Assembly: GCF_022810405.1 (NCBI RefSeq)
Contig: NZ_JALGQE010000007.1
Location: forward strand, 186,001-250,000
DNA length: 64,000 nt
Direction: 5' to 3'
DNA from: Rhodococcus sp. ARC_M5
GTDB taxonomy: Bacteria; Actinomycetota; Actinomycetes; Mycobacteriales; Mycobacteriaceae
In this document: positions 34,917-44,042 of the stretch, in pieces
Numbering within the stretch: position 1 is the first letter of the stretch
Layout: each line of letters begins with the position of its first letter
Program-made: the position numbers and the translations under genes
Notes under the pieces: model-generated
What the model saw: only the letters and a program-made list of their open reading frames with translations
Databases searched by the model: none
Told to the model about the DNA's origin: nothing

Positions 34917-35198
34917 TCAGTGGTTGCGAAGCTCGTCGATCAGCTCGTCCTTCTTCAGCTTCGAGTAGCCCTCGAGGCCCAATTCTTTGGCTCGGTCTGT
35001 CAATTCGTCGACCGTCCAGTCCTCGTAGGATCCGGACTCTCCGCCCTTCTTTCCGACCTGCCCCCTCCCCTTGTTCGCGGCCGCGTTGGAGATGCGAGCA
35101 GCCTTCTCCTTGGAGTTGCCTTCCTCGCGGAGCTTCTCGTACAAGCCCTGGTCCTTCAACTGCGGCTGGTCCTCGGTCTCGTTCTTCTTCGACGGCAT
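34917..35198 (-). CDS. Small charged protein with a Rho-terminator N-domain-like helix pair
   Basis: The 93-residue protein has a charged N-terminus (KDQGLYEKLREEGNSKEKAARI) followed by WTVDELTDRAKELGLEGYSKLKKDELIDELRNH, which matches the Rho N-terminal / SAP-like helix pair. Similar small proteins occur in actinobacteria as stress-linked proteins of unknown role, perhaps binding nucleic acid. ATG 35198 is taken since GGGAG lies just upstream; an ATG four codons earlier is possible. Confidence 0.75.
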   Translation of the reverse strand: MPSKKNETEDQPQLKDQGLYEKLREEGNSKEKAARISNAAANKGRGQVGKKGGESGSYEDWTVDELTDRAKELGLEGYSKLKKDELIDELRNH

Positions 35199-35320
35199 CG
35201 GAACTCCCATAGCTGGACTACTTCGATGTTGTGAGCGCTACCCGGTCTGCGCGACGACTAATCTCGCTCCCGAGGCACGCGAGTTGGTGTGCATCGAGCG
35301 TCATCGGGTATGCGACCGGG

Positions 35321-36439
35321 ATGAAATCCGATCGATCGCAACCAGCGGACCGGGATGCACCCGACGACCGCGACAACACCGAGGCGGAAGGTGAGCCGCT
35401 CTCGGTCGGTGTGGTCAGCGATGACGGATTTGCGTCGACGGTCGCGTCTGCCATCGTCGCCAAGTTGCCCGATCACGCGATGATCGACGGGGAGCGCCGC
35501 GAGATACGCGTATCAGGGGCATCGGTTCCACTTCCGCCTACCGCGACAGGTGCGGCCCCGCTGGGACAGTGGCTTGCATCCGTGAAAGCAGATGCCAATT
35601 ACGACATCGTGTTGTGTGTGTCGGAGGTACCTCGCCGCCAGGGTTCACGCCCGGTGATCGCCGAGACCCGGGACGGCACGACCGGAGCGCTGTACGTACC
35701 CTCCTTCGGCACCCTGGCGGTGCGGCGACGCGCTGTCGCGGCTGCGTTGGCCGTACTGCACGAGTTGATCGAAGCCGACGACTCGTCTCGTCTTCCGAGG
35801 AGGTACTTCAAGTCCCGTTGGGCGTCCAGTGACTCCGGCGAGGGTGACGAAGTGCTGCTGACGTCGAGCATCTTCGGCCGAACCAGGTTGGTGTCGGGGA
35901 TGATTCGATGTAATCGACCGTGGCGATTGGTGCCGACTCTGTCGAGTGCGCTTGCTGCAGCCAGTGCCGCCTCCGCCTTCGGCGTGTTCTACGCGAGCAT
36001 CTGGCAGATGGCGGCATCGATGAGTCTGGGTCGACTGGCGATGATCGGAGTCACGGCTGTGATCGCCATGACGGTGTGGGTGATTCTTCCCAACGGCCTG
36101 TGGGAGAAGCGGACGTTCCGCCGCTCCACGGTCGATCGTTGGATGTACAACGCAGCCACCGTGGGAACGGTCATCACCGGCGCGCTGTGCATGTACGCGC
36201 TGCTGTTCGCGGTGGTACTCGGCTCGGCGGCGGTCGTGATTTCACCGGAGTTCCTGACCGAGCAGATCGGTCGTCCGGCGTCGATGGGCGACTACTTCTC
36301 CCTCGCCTGGCTGGCCGCGTCGCTCGGTACGGTTGCCGGCGCGGTGGGTTCGTCGGTCGCCGATCGTGAGGACATACTCGATGCCACCTACGGTCACCGT
36401 GAACTGATTCGTCGGCAGTCGGCCACGTCGTCGTCGTGA
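35321..36439 (+). CDS. Predicted membrane protein, unknown function
   Basis: The 372-residue protein has a soluble N-terminal part of about 205 residues, with SVGVVSDDGFASTVASAIVA and YDIVLCVSEVPRRQG, then four predicted helices, including LGRLAMIGVTAVIAMTVWVIL and VITGALCMYALLFAVVLGSAAVVI. The soluble part has an alternating strand-helix look. No family is recognised. ATG 35321 is the start of sequence with ordinary composition; earlier codons are open but unconvincing. Confidence 0.65.
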   Translation: MKSDRSQPADRDAPDDRDNTEAEGEPLSVGVVSDDGFASTVASAIVAKLPDHAMIDGERREIRVSGASVPLPPTATGAAPLGQWLASVKADANYDIVLCVSEVPRRQGSRPVIAETRDGTTGALYVPSFGTLAVRRRAVAAALAVLHELIEADDSSRLPRRYFKSRWASSDSGEGDEVLLTSSIFGRTRLVSGMIRCNRPWRLVPTLSSALAAASAASAFGVFYASIWQMAASMSLGRLAMIGVTAVIAMTVWVILPNGLWEKRTFRRSTVDRWMYNAATVGTVITGALCMYALLFAVVLGSAAVVISPEFLTEQIGRPASMGDYFSLAWLAASLGTVAGAVGSSVADREDILDATYGHRELIRRQSATSSS

Positions 36440-36499
36440 CGCTCCTTCGGACCTCTCCCGTTGTGAGTGAGAACAAGAAAAGCTGGGTACGTTCGGTAC

Positions 36500-37207
36500 A
36501 TGCCATATCTGGATCGCGTTGACGACGTATTCGTGTTGAGTCTCGGCAATCGAGGGGTCGACGACACCGAGAACCGCATCGGTCCGAACTGGATTGCCGA
36601 AATGAACGCGCTTCTGGACGAGGTCGAGGCGTCCTCAGGACCGGCCGCATTGGTGACCACCGCAACGGGCAAGTACTTCTCCACGGGCGTCGACCTGTCG
36701 TGGGGGGCCGAGAACCTCGATCAGATCAACCGGTTCATCGGCACGGTACAGGAGCTGTTGGTGCGCTTTCTGACCTTCCCGATGCAGACCGTCGCAGCCA
36801 TGCAGGGGCACACCTACGGCGGTGCTGCATTCTTCGTGATGGCACACGACCACCGCATCATGCGATCGGATCGCGGATTCCTGTGCTTCCCCGGCGTCAA
36901 CATCGGCGCGACCTACAGCCCGGGAACCGTCGACATGGTGCGGGCGAGATTGGCTCCGCATGCCTTCCACGAGGCGCTGACGACCGGGCGTCGCTACGGC
37001 GGTGGCGACGCCATGGCGCTCGGACTGGTGGACGCGGTGTCGACTGCGGAGCGTCTGCGCGACGACGCCCTCGCCCGCGCAGCCGCGTTGGTCGGTACGC
37101 GCGGTGATGTTCTGGGCGACATCAAACGCACCATGTACGCGAGTGAGATTCGCTCGCTGCTGACGCCTGTCGCAGGCGTCGACGAGATGGAATGGGTCTC
37201 GAACTAG
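36500..37207 (+). CDS. Enoyl-CoA hydratase/isomerase-family protein
   Basis: The 235-residue protein is of the crotonase fold: GKYFSTGVDLSW (the CoA-binding and oxyanion region) and MQGHTYGGAAFFVMAHDHRI near residue 95, the second oxyanion strand. The catalytic glutamates of typical enoyl-CoA hydratases are not obvious, so it may be an isomerase or a variant. No other beta-oxidation gene is adjacent. ATG 36500 fits the fold's usual start. Confidence 0.83.
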   Translation: MPYLDRVDDVFVLSLGNRGVDDTENRIGPNWIAEMNALLDEVEASSGPAALVTTATGKYFSTGVDLSWGAENLDQINRFIGTVQELLVRFLTFPMQTVAAMQGHTYGGAAFFVMAHDHRIMRSDRGFLCFPGVNIGATYSPGTVDMVRARLAPHAFHEALTTGRRYGGGDAMALGLVDAVSTAERLRDDALARAAALVGTRGDVLGDIKRTMYASEIRSLLTPVAGVDEMEWVSN

Positions 37208-37216
37208 GCGGTGCTG

Positions 37217-38110
37217 TCAGTGCACCACCAGGACCGGACATTCGGCGTGATGCACCAGGTTCTGGCTCACCGATCCCAAAATCGCTGCGGTGAAACGGTT
37301 TCGACCGCGACTGCCCACTACCAACACCCGGGACGTCGCGGAGATCGACCGGAGTTCGTGTGCCGCCGAAGCACCGACGGACACTGCCCGAACCGGCACC
37401 GACGGATACTTGTCCCGGTAGGTATCAACGTTGGCCTGCAACCACTGTCGTTCTGCCTCACGAAGGTGCTGCCAGTCGACCGGCGTGCCGTAGTCGAGTT
37501 GGTCGGTTTCGTGCACGGCACCCACGTGGACGGCGAGTAGCTCTGCACCGAGAATTTTCGCCAGTTCGAATGCTGCCGACAGTGCGCGCTTCGACGGTTC
37601 GGATCCATCCACCCCCACCGCGACGGGGGCCGGCACGCCCCCGGAATCGCCACGTTCGTGCCACACGAGCACGGGGCAGGTCGCGGCATTGACAATTGCC
37701 GTCGTCGAGTACCCGAAGACGATGTCGCGCAACGGACCCGACTCGCACGCGCCCACGACGAGCATCGCCGAGTCCGCAGACAGCGCCTTCGCCATCCGCG
37801 CAGCCGACAGCTCGGACACCTCCGATTCCACTGTCACCTGGGGATCGACCCCGTGCACGACGTCTACGGCGCGGGCGAGTACGCCTTCGCTCTCCTGCCG
37901 CAGCCGCGTCGGGAAGTCGGTGGTGTCGAGCTCGGCGGCGACCGCTGTACTCCACTCGTCTTTCGGTGCACCGTGAACGAGGTGCACCGATGTCGATGCC
38001 GCTCGAGCGAAGTGCGCCGCCCACTCGGCCACCCCCTTGTCCGTGGGTGAACCGTCGACCACGACCGCTAGCGGTCCGTCGAATGTGGTTGCCGCGATCG
38101 TGTGGTCCAT
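37217..38110 (-). CDS. Universal stress protein (two Usp domains)
   Basis: The 297-residue protein has two tandem Usp domains. The second carries the ATP-binding GxxGxxxFTAAILGSVSQNLVHHAECPVLVVH pattern in VVGSRGRNRFTAAIL. The first contains GVAEWAAHFARAASTSVHLVHGA and ends VLVWHERGDSG. This is the common actinobacterial form, induced in dormancy and stress and of unclear biochemical role. Confidence 0.9.
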   Translation of the reverse strand: MDHTIAATTFDGPLAVVVDGSPTDKGVAEWAAHFARAASTSVHLVHGAPKDEWSTAVAAELDTTDFPTRLRQESEGVLARAVDVVHGVDPQVTVESEVSELSAARMAKALSADSAMLVVGACESGPLRDIVFGYSTTAIVNAATCPVLVWHERGDSGGVPAPVAVGVDGSEPSKRALSAAFELAKILGAELLAVHVGAVHETDQLDYGTPVDWQHLREAERQWLQANVDTYRDKYPSVPVRAVSVGASAAHELRSISATSRVLVVGSRGRNRFTAAILGSVSQNLVHHAECPVLVVH

Positions 38111-38223
38111 CGTTCCTCCGTTGGCCGAAGACGGTTTCTGCGTCGTCTTCTACGATCGCCGCTTCCTCGGCACACCACTAGGGCATTTGGCCACCGGTGT
38201 GACGGGTAGTTCGGGCTTGTGAA

Positions 38224-39252
38224 CTACGCCCGAGCCACCAGAGGTGCAACTTCGGTGCCGAGGAGTTCGATCCCGCGCAGCAGGTCGCTGTGGGCGAGCC
38301 GCGGATTGGTCATCTGCAGCGACAATCGGTCCACGCCGCCCAGTTGTTCGCTCACTCGCATAATCTTGTCGGCCACCGTCTTCGGATCTCCCATGAAGAA
38401 CGCACCGTTGGGACCGGAGGTGGCGTCGAACTGCTGGCGGCTGGGCCGAGCGAAGCCACGCTCCCGAGAGATCTTGGTGAACATCTCGTTCCAGCCGGGG
38501 TAGATAGTGTCTGCTGCGGCCGTGGTGGTCTCGGCGACGAAGCCGAACACGTGCAGGCCCACCTTCAGCTGCTCCGGCGGATGTCCCGCCTGCGCTCCGG
38601 CGCGACGGTACAGATCGACGAGCGGGGCGAACTGGCGCGGCTCTCCGCCGATGATGGCAATCATCAGGGGCAGCCCCAGAAGCCCTGCGCGAGCGAAGGA
38701 TTCGGGCGTCCCACCGACGCCGACCCAGATCGGCAACGGATCCTGCAGCGGACGCGGGTAGATACCCTGACGGTTCAGTGCCGGGCGGTGTCGACCCGAC
38801 CAGGTGACCTCGACGTTGTCGCGGATCTGGAGCAGAAGGTCGAGTTTCTCGGCGAAGAGCGAGTCGTAATCGGCCAGATCCAGGCCGAACAGTGGGAACG
38901 ACTCGGTGAACGATCCGCGGCCCACGACCAGGTCGATCCGGCCCTTGGAGATCAGATCGAGGGTGGCGAACTCTTGGAACACCCGGACCGGATCGTCTGC
39001 GCTGAGTACCTTGACCGCGCTGCCGAGTCGGATGTTCTCGGTGCGCGCGGCTGCGGCGGCCAAAATTATCGACGGGGCCGAGTCGTAGTACTCGCTGCGA
39101 TGATGCTCGCCGATGCCGAACGAGTACAGCCCGACCTGATCCGCGAGGGCGATCTCCTCCAGCAGATGGCCCATTCGCTCCTCGGGAGCGATCACCCGGT
39201 TGTCGGTCGGATCGGTCACGGAAGAGACGAAGCTGTCTACGCCCAGATGCAT
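38224..39252 (-). CDS. LLM-class flavin-dependent oxidoreductase
   Basis: The 342-residue protein belongs to the bacterial-luciferase-like (LLM) superfamily: FGIGEHHRSEYYDSAPSI and RIRLGSAVKVLSADDPVRVFQE, with GRGSFTESFPLFG as a flavin-contact region. It may use FMN or F420. ATG 39252 begins a normal N-terminus (MHLGVDSF) with AAAGG upstream. Codons before it form no recognisable domain. Confidence 0.88.
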   Translation of the reverse strand: MHLGVDSFVSSVTDPTDNRVIAPEERMGHLLEEIALADQVGLYSFGIGEHHRSEYYDSAPSIILAAAAARTENIRLGSAVKVLSADDPVRVFQEFATLDLISKGRIDLVVGRGSFTESFPLFGLDLADYDSLFAEKLDLLLQIRDNVEVTWSGRHRPALNRQGIYPRPLQDPLPIWVGVGGTPESFARAGLLGLPLMIAIIGGEPRQFAPLVDLYRRAGAQAGHPPEQLKVGLHVFGFVAETTTAAADTIYPGWNEMFTKISRERGFARPSRQQFDATSGPNGAFFMGDPKTVADKIMRVSEQLGGVDRLSLQMTNPRLAHSDLLRGIELLGTEVAPLVARA

Positions 39253-39338
39253 GGTGGGGCCTTTCGATTCGGGATGGTCGCCTCCATCAGCATCGATGAA
39301 GATTCGATTATTCCGATGCACGGGACACAGGGCGCGGG

Positions 39339-39509
39339 CTACTCCCCCCAGCGCTTCAACTCGCCGGCCGCGTAGTACATCTGCTGCGACGCGCCGAAAC
39401 GAACGAGCAACTGCTGCTTCTCCTCGTAGAACCAGACCACGGTTCCGTACATACCTGCCATGGGCCCGCTCAGCGGTGTGACTCCGTCGCCTACCTCGAA
39501 TCCGTCCAT
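39339..39509 (-). CDS. Small protein of 56 residues
   Basis: The minus strand reads ATG (39509) to TAG as 56 residues with a strongly coding-like composition: MDGFEVGDGVTPLSGPMAGM, then YGTVVWFYEEKQQLLVRFG and a tail AAGELKRWGE. It resembles a KOW-like beta-barrel segment, which binds RNA or protein. It ends 87 bases before the LLM gene start and may share its transcript. It is too short for routine prediction, and no family is claimed. Confidence 0.55.
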   Translation of the reverse strand: MDGFEVGDGVTPLSGPMAGMYGTVVWFYEEKQQLLVRFGASQQMYYAAGELKRWGE

Positions 39510-39560
39510 CCCTGCACCGTACCGATCGAGGGTGCCGAAATCGGACGCCCACCGTTCGGC

Positions 39561-39677
39561 TTATCGCCGTCCGCGCTTGTTTGCGCGCCGTTCCTCCAGC
39601 TTTCGCTTGCCGTAACCCCATGTGATGCGGCCCAGACCCTCGAAGAGTCGGCTGGAAAGACTCCTGCGGCCGCTCAT
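39561..39677 (-). CDS. Small basic protein of 38 residues
   Basis: The minus strand reads ATG (39677) to TAA, MSGRRSLSSRLFEGLGRITW and then GYGKRKLEERRANKRGRR. It has GAGG seven bases before the start. The composition is very basic, with a C-terminal amphipathic helix, like small ribosome- or nucleic-acid-associated proteins. It is directly upstream of the 56-residue gene, so the two may be one transcript. Confidence 0.45.
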   Translation of the reverse strand: MSGRRSLSSRLFEGLGRITWGYGKRKLEERRANKRGRR

Positions 39678-39852
39678 GCGGTGACCTCGTTCTCAGCGCT
39701 GTTCATATTGGCTTGATCCTTTCTCGTAGGCAGCAGGGCATTTCGGTACGAACGTGTACCTGCTAGCTGCGCCTTATGAGTCGAATCGAGCAGGAGCAAA
39801 CACACATCGGTCACGCGTGATCTACATCACTGGCAATGTGCCGGGCATCGAG

Positions 39853-41034
39853 TTACGCCCGCGCGACCAGTCGGTCGATCCACTCGAGCGACTCTGGATA
39901 GGCAGCGACGTTCGAGGCCGTGTGGTCGAACGCAGGTATCAGATCGGTTCCGAAATCGAACTCGCGGACGGTGATGTCCACGGCACCTGCAGCGCGCCAA
40001 CGCTGCGCCAGGAGTCGACTCTGCTCGATGTCGACGGAGCTGTCGTTCACGCCGTGCACGATCATCACGGGCAGATCGGGTGCCGTGAAGCCGATGGTGT
40101 TCGCGGCCGTCAGAGACCCCAGCACGGGACCCGTCATCGATGCGCCCAGCGACTCGCCGTCGGCAGTCAAGTCCTCGGATCGAAATGATCCGTACGCAAG
40201 CGCGTCGGTCGTACAGAAATCCTGCGCCGCATCCAGAGCTGCCCGACCGCGTTCGTTGAACAGGGCGCGGATCCGGTCGGCCCGCTCGGGGTGCGCTCCG
40301 ATCATGCCGTCGATCGTGTACAGCATCGTCGCGGCCCACGCGGAACCGTCCTGGCCATCGACGCGGACCACCGGATCGGTCGGCGCGGCACCGACGAAGG
40401 CACCGACCACCGACAAGTCGGGCGCGTACGTGGAGGCGAGCTCCGCAGCGGCGGCCGACGCGACCCCGCCGGCCGAGTATCCGTAGAGCACGATCGGCGC
40501 GTCGGTTCGGCTCGCCGCGGCCCGAGCCGAGTCCAGCAGTGCACGCGCGCTGGCGACTCTACCCAGGAACTCGTATTCGCCGGGGGTTCCTAGCCCCTGG
40601 TAATCCGTCGTGACCACCTGATAGCCCTGTGCCAGTAGCGGCAGTAATGCCGGCATCGTGGTTGTCAGCCCCAGCTCGGACGAACCCGAGCAGCGATCGG
40701 CTGTCCCGTAGCTGCCCGGCGCATAAGCGATCACGGGCCGTGTCCCAGGACCCCGCCACGCGAGGGCGGGTGTGATCAGAAGGCCCGACACGGCAACAGC
40801 CCGCTCCCGGGGGTCGGCCGATCGGTACAGGATGCGCTCGGTGCGTGAGCCCAGAACGTCGAGCTGTCGCACAGGCTCTCGACGCAGGATGTCCCCGGGC
40901 ACGAAGGCCTCGAGGTCGGCGACAGGAGCAGTGTAGAAATCTGCGCTGCCGGGAGCGGCCGAGGCGGGTGCGACCGTCAGCGCGCAGGACGCGACAAGCA
41001 CGGACATGGCCAAGGTGACGGAAGGGAATCTCAT
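39853..41034 (-). CDS. Secreted lipase (LIP family, alpha/beta hydrolase)
   Basis: The 393-residue protein has a signal peptide (MRFPSVTLAMSVL, cleavage near ASAAPGS) and the LIP secretory lipase pattern: a YGTADRCSGSSEL segment, a nucleophile elbow GYSAGG, and VHGVNDSSVDIEQS with the charge-relay aspartate. These enzymes hydrolyse lipid or steryl esters outside the cell. ATG 41034 starts the signal; an in-frame ATG 13 codons earlier (41073) is possible. Confidence 0.85.
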   Translation of the reverse strand: MRFPSVTLAMSVLVASCALTVAPASAAPGSADFYTAPVADLEAFVPGDILRREPVRQLDVLGSRTERILYRSADPRERAVAVSGLLITPALAWRGPGTRPVIAYAPGSYGTADRCSGSSELGLTTTMPALLPLLAQGYQVVTTDYQGLGTPGEYEFLGRVASARALLDSARAAASRTDAPIVLYGYSAGGVASAAAAELASTYAPDLSVVGAFVGAAPTDPVVRVDGQDGSAWAATMLYTIDGMIGAHPERADRIRALFNERGRAALDAAQDFCTTDALAYGSFRSEDLTADGESLGASMTGPVLGSLTAANTIGFTAPDLPVMIVHGVNDSSVDIEQSRLLAQRWRAAGAVDITVREFDFGTDLIPAFDHTASNVAAYPESLEWIDRLVARA

Positions 41035-41116
41035 CTCGCGAGCAAGTATGCGGCTCCGGGTGACGATCCGCATCACGCCACGGCCGATACGGCGGCTGTG
41101 CGACGCCGATCGCCCC

Positions 41117-41449
41117 CTATGACTCCTTCTTGATCCACGTCGGAATGAGCCTGCGTACCTCAGGTGCGGCGGCCAGCAGTGGAGCCACTTCGCGTTCGTA
41201 CGCAAGATAAGTGGGATGCCGGAGAAACTCGAGCGCGTCCTCGGCGGTTCTGTAGTGCTGAAACGCTGTGATGCCATCCGGATCGTCGGAATCGAGGCCG
41301 TAGTAGTAGGCGAGATGCCCGGAATTGTCGAGTACGGCCGGTGCCATGCGCTTTTCCCACAGAGCCCGAACGGCGTCGCGTTGATTCGGCAGGGTCTTGT
41401 GCGAGACGACGACGGTGACGCCGGGTACCGCCTCTGGTCCAACTGGCAT
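41117..41449 (-). CDS. Antibiotic-biosynthesis-monooxygenase-like protein
   Basis: The 110-residue protein has the ferredoxin-like ABM/quinol monooxygenase pattern: VTVVVSHKTLPNQRDAVRALWEKRM, HLAYYYGLDSDDPDGITAFQHY and a terminal helix through HPTYLAYEREVAPLL. Members act as small cofactor-less monooxygenases or ligand-binding dimers. ATG 41449 has AAAGGA upstream. It precedes no biosynthetic genes, so a housekeeping or quinone-protection role is more likely than antibiotic synthesis. Confidence 0.8.
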   Translation of the reverse strand: MPVGPEAVPGVTVVVSHKTLPNQRDAVRALWEKRMAPAVLDNSGHLAYYYGLDSDDPDGITAFQHYRTAEDALEFLRHPTYLAYEREVAPLLAAAPEVRRLIPTWIKKES

Positions 41450-41619
41450 GACGTAAGTCCTTTCGACCGAAGCATCCGATGTCCGCCGATCATGCACCAC
41501 GGTTCGGACATTCGACGGTCGACTACCACGACGGTGACTGGACGGCCTCCTCGCAGACGTAGCCAACGCGAGATCGACGCATACTTCGACAACGTCGGCG
41601 GATTCCCTTGCTTCTCGAA

Positions 41620-43092
41620 TCAATTGCGCTGCGGTGCCGGATCCTTCTTCTTCATCCCCTGCCCAGTGGCGACAGTCGATCCGGTAGCTACAGAAGGCGG
41701 AAGGAACGCCGCGAGCGCCAGTGCAATGATCGCTGCAAGCGCGGCCAGAGCCATGATGACCCGGAACCCCTCCTGTGCAGGCAATTCGGTCGATTCGAGC
41801 GTGATGGTCATCTGCGCGAGTATCACGCCTGCGACAGCGCTGGCCATCGAGGTGCCGAGCGAACGCATCAAAGCATTGAGGCCGTTCGCGGCAGCGGACT
41901 CCGACGGCGGTACGGCTCCCATGATCAGGGCGGGCATCGCGCCGTACGCCATTCCTATTCCGGCGCCGATGATGCACGAGATCGCGACGAGATGCCAGAC
42001 AGCGCTCATCGTGACGACGCCGAAGATGTACCCGGCCGCGACGACAACCGCGGCGATCATCAGCGTCGTCTTGGGACCGCGGGTGGTCGTAATTCGCGAC
42101 GACAGCGGTGCGATCAACATCATGACGATTCCCGACGGTGCCATCACCAGCCCGGTGACCAGCATCGACCGGCCGAGACCGAAACCTGTCTCGGTCGGCA
42201 TCTGAAGGACCTGCGGGAACACCAAAGTCATTGCGAACATCGAGAATCCGAACACGACCGAGGCGAGGTTGGTCAACAAGACCTGACGACGGGAGGACAC
42301 ACGCAGGTCGACGAGTGGCTGTCTGGTGCGCAGTTCCCACCAACCCCAGAAGAAAAGCGAAACCCCTGCAAGGGCTATCAATCCCAGCGTTGTCGAACTG
42401 CTCCAGCCCCACACAGATCCCTTGGAGATGGCGAGTAGCAACGCGACGAGCGCGACAGCGAGGCCGACAGCTCCGACCGCGTCGAACACTCCCCCTGTTC
42501 GCACCTCGGATTCTGGAACCGTGACAACGACCAAGCCGGCCACTACGAGCCCGAGCCCCGCCGAGATCCAGAAGAGGATGTGCCAGTCGGCGTATTGGGC
42601 GATCAGAGCGGCAGCGGGCAAGCCGAGTGCACCACCTACCCCGAGTGATGCACCCATGGTGGCGGTTGCACCCGCGACTTTCTCACGCGGGAGAACGTCG
42701 CGAATGATGCTGAGCCCCAGGGGAATGACACCTGCTGCTAGGCCTTGTAGGGCGCGGCCGATGATCAGAGGGATCAGTGATTCGCTGAGAGCACCGGTAA
42801 TCGATCCAGCGATCAAGAGTGCGAGGCTGATGAGAAGCATCAGACGTTTGCCGAACATGTCGCCGAGTCGGCCGACGACGGGCACCGCAACGGCACCGGC
42901 GAGGAGGGTAGCGGTGACGGACCATGCGGTGTCAGCAGCTGACGCGTCGAGCAGGGCAGGAAGTTGCGGAATCAGCGGAATGATCAACGTCTGCATCAAC
43001 GAGACGACGATTCCGGTGAGGGCAAGCACGGCGACCACCAGGCTGGTATCGACTGTCCGTGTACGGCTGGCCTCGGATGTTGGTGTCGACAT
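41620..43092 (-). CDS. MFS multidrug transporter (DHA2-like, 14 helices)
   Basis: The 490-residue protein has about fourteen helices, an ALAVPVVGRLGDMFGKRLML-like motif A in its first half (AVAVPVVGRLGDMFGKR), and the conserved LGLSIIRDVLP segment. It resembles EmrB/QacA exporters. ATG 43092 has GGAGG eight bases before it. A long, highly structured stretch lies just upstream (43151-43262). It differs in sequence from the DHA2 pump at 29.2-30.9 kb, so they are not a recent duplicate. Confidence 0.88.
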   Translation of the reverse strand: MSTPTSEASRTRTVDTSLVVAVLALTGIVVSLMQTLIIPLIPQLPALLDASAADTAWSVTATLLAGAVAVPVVGRLGDMFGKRLMLLISLALLIAGSITGALSESLIPLIIGRALQGLAAGVIPLGLSIIRDVLPREKVAGATATMGASLGVGGALGLPAAALIAQYADWHILFWISAGLGLVVAGLVVVTVPESEVRTGGVFDAVGAVGLAVALVALLLAISKGSVWGWSSSTTLGLIALAGVSLFFWGWWELRTRQPLVDLRVSSRRQVLLTNLASVVFGFSMFAMTLVFPQVLQMPTETGFGLGRSMLVTGLVMAPSGIVMMLIAPLSSRITTTRGPKTTLMIAAVVVAAGYIFGVVTMSAVWHLVAISCIIGAGIGMAYGAMPALIMGAVPPSESAAANGLNALMRSLGTSMASAVAGVILAQMTITLESTELPAQEGFRVIMALAALAAIIALALAAFLPPSVATGSTVATGQGMKKKDPAPQRN

Positions 43093-43150
43093 GCTGTGGT
43101 CCTCCATAGGGCTTGTTGCGGAAATGGGTGAAGGGTGCGCGCCGTGTGCA

Positions 43151-43262
43151 CGCAGATAAGAGACCATCCGGCGCTCGACGTGACAGTGCGGGTTCGAGCC
43201 GCTATCGCTTCGCGGCCTCTGTTCGACGTCCGGTGGACGTCGAACAGAGGGATGGTCTGCGA
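43151..43262 (-). other. Potential three-way-junction structure in the exporter leader
   Basis: Three complementary pairs nest here. The outer stem pairs GACCATC (43162-43168) with GATGGTC (43251-43257), extended by CGCA/TGCG at 43151-43154 and 43258-43261. Inside it are GCTCGA/TCGAGC (43173-43178 with 43194-43199) and a perfect 16-base hairpin, CCTCTGTTCGACGTCC (43216-43231) with its complement at 43235-43250. It is 59-170 bases upstream of the exporter start. It could be a regulatory RNA leader, an operator array or a cruciform. No known riboswitch is recognised. Confidence 0.5.
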
Positions 43263-43270
43263 CCTCACTG

Positions 43271-43293
43271 ATTCAGGTATCGAGAACCTGAAT
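43271..43293. repeat. Inverted repeat upstream of the exporter leader structure
   Basis: ATTCAGGT and ACCTGAAT form perfect eight-base arms separated by seven bases. It lies ten bases beyond the outer stem of the 43151-43262 structure and may be a regulator site. The wider 43093-43553 gap holds no convincing gene; minus-strand frames with coding-like patches exist in two registers but neither is a recognisable protein. Confidence 0.45.
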
Positions 43294-43553
43294 TGGTTTC
43301 ACACCGAGGTGTTCAGGAGCGTTGTCGAAGTGGACCGGCAGCGGACCCACCTCGACCAGCGAATCTGTCGGTCGGTGAGCGGCCGTGCCGCCAACTCCGC
43401 ACAACACTCGCCGTGTGTACCAACCGAAGGGGGAAAGTTGAGCGCATCGACTATCGACCTTTGTGGCGGCAAGGACCATGGATCGAAACCTGTTGGCGGA
43501 CCGATGGACTCTGCGAGTGCGGCGAGGGCCGCTCGTGGCGACGGCACGTGCCA

Positions 43554-44042
43554 TCAGCTCAGAACGCGGCCTACGAATGCGTCGACGTTGTCTCGGAGCG
43601 TCGCGGTGCGGCTCTCGACGTCGAAGTCTTCCTTGAACTGTCGCCCCAGCGCGGGGGTCTTCTTTTTACGTGCATAGAGCGAGCAGGCGAGATCCGAGCA
43701 GATGTACGTCCCGACGGAGTTGCCGCGCCGCCCTGATTCCCCGGCTTTCGCTGCGGCCATCAGGGATACTCCGCCGTTGGCGTGTGTGGTGAGGCAGATG
43801 CTGCACATCTGCGCCTTACGTGGACCACCGGCCTTGAAGCGCATCGCTATACCGAGCAGCCGATCTTTTTGCGGTACAACAAGATAGGATTTGCCCAATA
43901 GCTTGGGGTCGATCCAGCCGAGGAAATCCATATCGTCCCACGGAACCGACTCGAGTGCGGCAGGGAGAGTGAGCCGGGTGGCGTCGCCCTTGGTCGAGTT
44001 GATGAACGACGTTCTGATGTCGGGGCCGGACAAGCGTTTCAT
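43554..44042 (-). CDS. FBP-domain protein (elongation factor G-binding C-terminal zinc finger)
   Basis: The 162-residue protein matches the FBP family in its C-terminal treble-clef zinc finger: Cys80 and Cys83 (MCSICLTTHANGG), then Cys115 and Cys120 (YICSDLAC). In other bacteria FusB/FBP proteins bind elongation factor G and some give fusidic acid resistance. The N-terminal half is also present (DFLGWIDPKLLGKSYLVV). Its ATG overlaps the stop of the upstream TetR gene (ATGA), so the regulator and this gene are coupled. Confidence 0.8.
   Translation of the reverse strand: MKRLSGPDIRTSFINSTKGDATRLTLPAALESVPWDDMDFLGWIDPKLLGKSYLVVPQKDRLLGIAMRFKAGGPRKAQMCSICLTTHANGGVSLMAAAKAGESGRRGNSVGTYICSDLACSLYARKKKTPALGRQFKEDFDVESRTATLRDNVDAFVGRVLS

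Noticed and set aside
43273..43554. A 93-codon minus-strand frame starting at the FBP stop
   Set aside because: Only its tail looks coding, another register looks better in the first half, and no family is recognised; possible decay but not supportable as a gene.
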